Assembly (NCBI GenBank): GCA_030592425.1
Contig: JAUVJK010000042.1
Location: 1-7,385 of the forward strand
Reading direction: 5' to 3'
DNA length: 7,385 bases
DNA from: Candidatus Moraniibacteriota bacterium
GTDB lineage: Bacteria; Patescibacteriota; Minisyncoccia; Moranbacterales; GCA-2747515
The notes under the pieces are model-generated. The model did not search any database. It saw only the letters and a list, made by a program, of their open reading frames with translations, and was not told the origin of the DNA. Positions 5,844 to 7,385 of the stretch are shown here, piece by piece. Positions within the stretch are counted from its first letter, which is position 1. The number at the start of each line of letters is the position of its first letter. The position numbers and the translations under genes are program-made.

Positions 5844-5884
5844 AGAATAGAAGAGCAATCTTTTATTTTTACGGACGTTTTTTT
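5836..5884 (+). terminator. Regulated intrinsic terminator of the T-box leader
   Basis: Arms 5836-5854 and 5859-5877 pair over 19 uninterrupted base pairs (two G-T wobbles) around a GCAA tetraloop, followed by seven T residues (5878-5884). Its 5' arm begins CGTCCGTA, the segment also used by the antiterminator. Confidence 0.93.
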
Positions 5885-6015
5885 AATACTGCGAATGTAC
5901 AAATCTACTACGAATAATACGAATAGATAGAATGCATAAGACTGGTCATATTCAAGTGTAGAGTAAAAAAATTATTCCTATCTTTTAATAATTATTAATC
6001 ATTTAATAGAAATTT
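5885..6015. other. AT-rich spacer between T-box terminator and ileS
   Basis: About 130 bases, long for the distance between a T-box terminator and its gene. It holds no ORF. Visible are a repeated TACGAATA near 5908-5923 and a perfect 14-bp AT palindrome TTAATAATTATTAA (5985-5998). No Shine-Dalgarno sequence precedes the ileS ATG. A TTTAAT (6002-6007) could act as a weak -10 for an unregulated second start, but no -35 supports it. Confidence 0.5.
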
Positions 6016-7385
6016 ATGACATTTACACCACTTAATCAAAAAAGAACAGTTGTACAACGAGAAAAGGAGATTCTCTTGTATTGGGAAGATAATGATATCT
6101 TCAATAAATCTGTAGAACAGCGATCAAAAGAAAATTGCTATACTTTTTATGATGGACCACCATTTGCAACGGGTTTGCCACATTATGGTCACATCGTTGG
6201 ACAAACAATGAAAGATGTTATTCCTCGGTATTGGACGATGCGCGGCAAGCGCGTAGAGCGAAAATGGGGATGGGATTGTCATGGCTTGCCAATTGAGAAT
6301 ATTGTAGAGAAGGAATTAGGAAGTAAGAGCAAAGAAGATATTGAAAAAATTGGTGTAGCAAAATTCAATGAATTATGTCGCACAAAAGTTCTTGCGTATG
6401 TGGACGAATGGGAGCAGATCATCCCACGTCTTGGGCGGTGGGTAGATATGAAAAACGCCTATCGTACGATGGATCGTGATTTCATGGAAAGTGTTTGGTG
6501 GGTCTTTAAGTCGATCTATGATAAGAGCCTTGTTTATGAGGATTATCGCTCGATGCATGTGTGTCCGCGTTGTGAAACAACACTTTCACAGAGTGAGGTC
6601 GCTGAAGGTTATATGGCTATTAAAGATCTTTCTGTCGTTGCGAAGTTCCATCTCTTACCTGGACAGAAGATTGCAGGGAGAGACCTCGATGAGAATACAT
6701 TTATACTTGCATGGACAACAACGCCGTGGACACTGCCAGGAAACGTCGCTTTAGCTGTCGGTGAGGATATTGCATACGTGATGGTAAAAGATGTGTGCGA
6801 TGATCCGTCACAAAAAGACGCCTATTACATTCTTGCAGAAGATCGATTCGAGGAGCAGAAAGGACATTTCCAAAATGGAGGCGGAGAGATTATTGCGTCA
6901 ATGAAAGGTTCGGATCTTATAGGATTAGCTTACACGCCGCTTTATGATGCGTATGCACAAGAGAATGGTCTTAAAGATCGTGAAAATGGATGGAAAGTAT
7001 ATAATGCGGACTTTGTGACGACAGAAGACGGTACGGGTGTCGTACATATTGCACCAGCATTTGGTGAGGATGATATGGCATTAGGGAAAAAGGAAAAACT
7101 ACCATGGGTACAGCATGTTGCCATGAATGGGGTCATTGCCAAAGCTGTTGGTGCGCCACTCGCTGGTCTACATGTGAAACCAATCGATGATCATCAAGCG
7201 ACAGATATTGAGGTGATCAAAGATCTTGCGCATCGAGGACTTTTGTTTCATAAGGAAAAATTTGAGCATAGTTATCCGCACTGTTGGCGATGTGATACAC
7301 CGCTACTAAATTATGCGACATCTAGCTGGTTTGTCTCTGTGACAAAAATAAAGAAACAACTTTTGAACAATGCGCAGGAGATCAA
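6016..7385 (+). CDS. ileS: Isoleucyl-tRNA synthetase, eukaryote-like type (3' end outside window)
   Basis: The frame is open from ATG 6016 to the end of the window (456 codons), roughly the N-terminal 40-45% of a class I enzyme of about 1000 residues. It charges tRNA-Ile in the cytosol. FYDGPPFATGLPHYGHI (44-60) holds the HIGH signature as HYGH (56-59). KWGWDCHGLPIE (83-94) follows. The first zinc-type pair CPRC (183-186) precedes the editing (CP1) domain, which contains the threonine-rich AWTTTPWTLPGN (232-243) and DGTGVVHIAPAFGEDD (338-353) and would hydrolyse Val-tRNA-Ile. A second CWRC (423-426) and NYATSSWFV (432-440) mark the return to the catalytic core. FATGLPHYGH is the eukaryotic/type 2 form; classical bacterial IleRS reads closer to YANGxIHIGH. 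KMSKS and the anticodon domain lie beyond the window. No Shine-Dalgarno site precedes the ATG; N-terminal alignment (VQREKEILLYWEDNDIF) supports this start. Control is by the T-box leader upstream. Confidence 0.96.
   Translation, partial: MTFTPLNQKRTVVQREKEILLYWEDNDIFNKSVEQRSKENCYTFYDGPPFATGLPHYGHIVGQTMKDVIPRYWTMRGKRVERKWGWDCHGLPIENIVEKELGSKSKEDIEKIGVAKFNELCRTKVLAYVDEWEQIIPRLGRWVDMKNAYRTMDRDFMESVWWVFKSIYDKSLVYEDYRSMHVCPRCETTLSQSEVAEGYMAIKDLSVVAKFHLLPGQKIAGRDLDENTFILAWTTTPWTLPGNVALAVGEDIAYVMVKDVCDDPSQKDAYYILAEDRFEEQKGHFQNGGGEIIASMKGSDLIGLAYTPLYDAYAQENGLKDRENGWKVYNADFVTTEDGTGVVHIAPAFGEDDMALGKKEKLPWVQHVAMNGVIAKAVGAPLAGLHVKPIDDHQATDIEVIKDLAHRGLLFHKEKFEHSYPHCWRCDTPLLNYATSSWFVSVTKIKKQLLNNAQEI

Larger units (their letters stand above)
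5603..5884 (+). ncRNA. T-box riboswitch (tRNA-Ile sensing leader of ileS)
   Basis: The leader lies between the coiled-coil gene and ileS. Its 3' half is a textbook T-box: the sequence GAACTACGGTGGTACCACGG (5801-5820) can pair with the 5' arm of the following terminator to form the antiterminator. The UGGU in the bulge (5810-5813) is complementary to an ACCA tRNA end, as expected for tRNA-Ile with discriminator A. Upstream, TTTAGA (5743-5748) pairs with TCTAAA (5784-5789), and TAGGG/CCCTA forms a hairpin (5759-5775), together resembling Stem III. In the 5' half, CACCC (5608-5612) can pair with GGGTG (5704-5708) as a Stem I base. CAGAGAA (5631-5637) before the hairpin CGCTT/AAGTG (5639-5655) resembles the AG-bulge and apical loop. 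A further hairpin spans 5662-5702. An ATC at 5696-5698 is the best specifier candidate, but I cannot fit it to a canonical specifier loop with certainty. Uncharged tRNA-Ile would stabilise the antiterminator and turn ileS on. A possible promoter -10 is TATGAT (5584-5589). Confidence 0.88.

Noticed and set aside
5985..5998. Perfect palindrome TTAATAATTATTAA as an operator for ileS
   Set aside because: Pure A/T palindromes arise easily in AT-rich spacers, and no second copy or associated regulator is visible.
6476..6754. 92-codon + strand ORF at 6476-6754 and the minus ORFs 6373-6558 and 6942-7142
   Set aside because: All lie inside the ileS frame, which is open from 6016 to the window end with IleRS motifs throughout.

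Overview
The window reads as bacterial chromosome of about 40% GC with short intergenic gaps. All confidently called genes lie on the + strand. None of the five visible gene starts has a recognisable Shine-Dalgarno sequence, and several carry a promoter -10 element only a few bases before the ATG. The short coiled-coil protein built on KFDKIDN heptads, the relic of an IS200-like (Y1) transposase and the eukaryote-like IleRS together fit a Patescibacteria/CPR lineage (Parcubacteria or Moranbacteria type). This placement is inferred from gene style and is not proven. TGA is a stop here: full-length pyk and argS contain no in-frame TGA and use GGN for glycine, so the SR1/Gracilibacteria code does not apply.

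Layout, left to right. Positions 1-263 are the 3' end of a protein carrying two tandem DUF5648-type repeats, closed by an intrinsic terminator. A gene-free stretch (264-628) carries a good sigma70-like promoter about 130 nt upstream of pyk (pyruvate kinase, complete, 629-2053). Positions 2061-2289 look like a small decayed mobile element: two near-identical REP-like palindromes around a remnant of a Y1/REP-associated transposase gene broken by a TGA. Then come argS (arginyl-tRNA synthetase, complete, 2308-4002), a GT4 glycosyltransferase (4048-5217) and a 118-residue coiled-coil protein with a 21-bp triplicated repeat (5240-5596). The last two each have an extended -10 element at their start codon, which suggests leaderless transcripts.

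The most striking element is a T-box riboswitch at about 5603-5884. It has a clear UGGU-bulge antiterminator that shares bases with a 19-bp terminator hairpin. Downstream is ileS (isoleucyl-tRNA synthetase of the eukaryote-like type, from 6016, cut by the window end), which is absent from a list of stop-closed ORFs because it has no stop inside the window. The UGGU bulge fits a tRNA ending in ACCA, as expected for tRNA-Ile, so IleRS production is probably controlled by uncharged tRNA-Ile. The specifier region of this T-box is not easy to fit to the canonical Stem I.

Functionally the window combines central metabolism (pyruvate kinase), translation (ArgRS, IleRS), surface-glycan synthesis (GT4) and probable envelope or structural proteins (DUF5648, coiled coil). 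No single pathway operon is evident. A cross-cutting signal is strong enrichment of GATC in genes, produced mainly by choosing ATC for isoleucine after codons ending in G.
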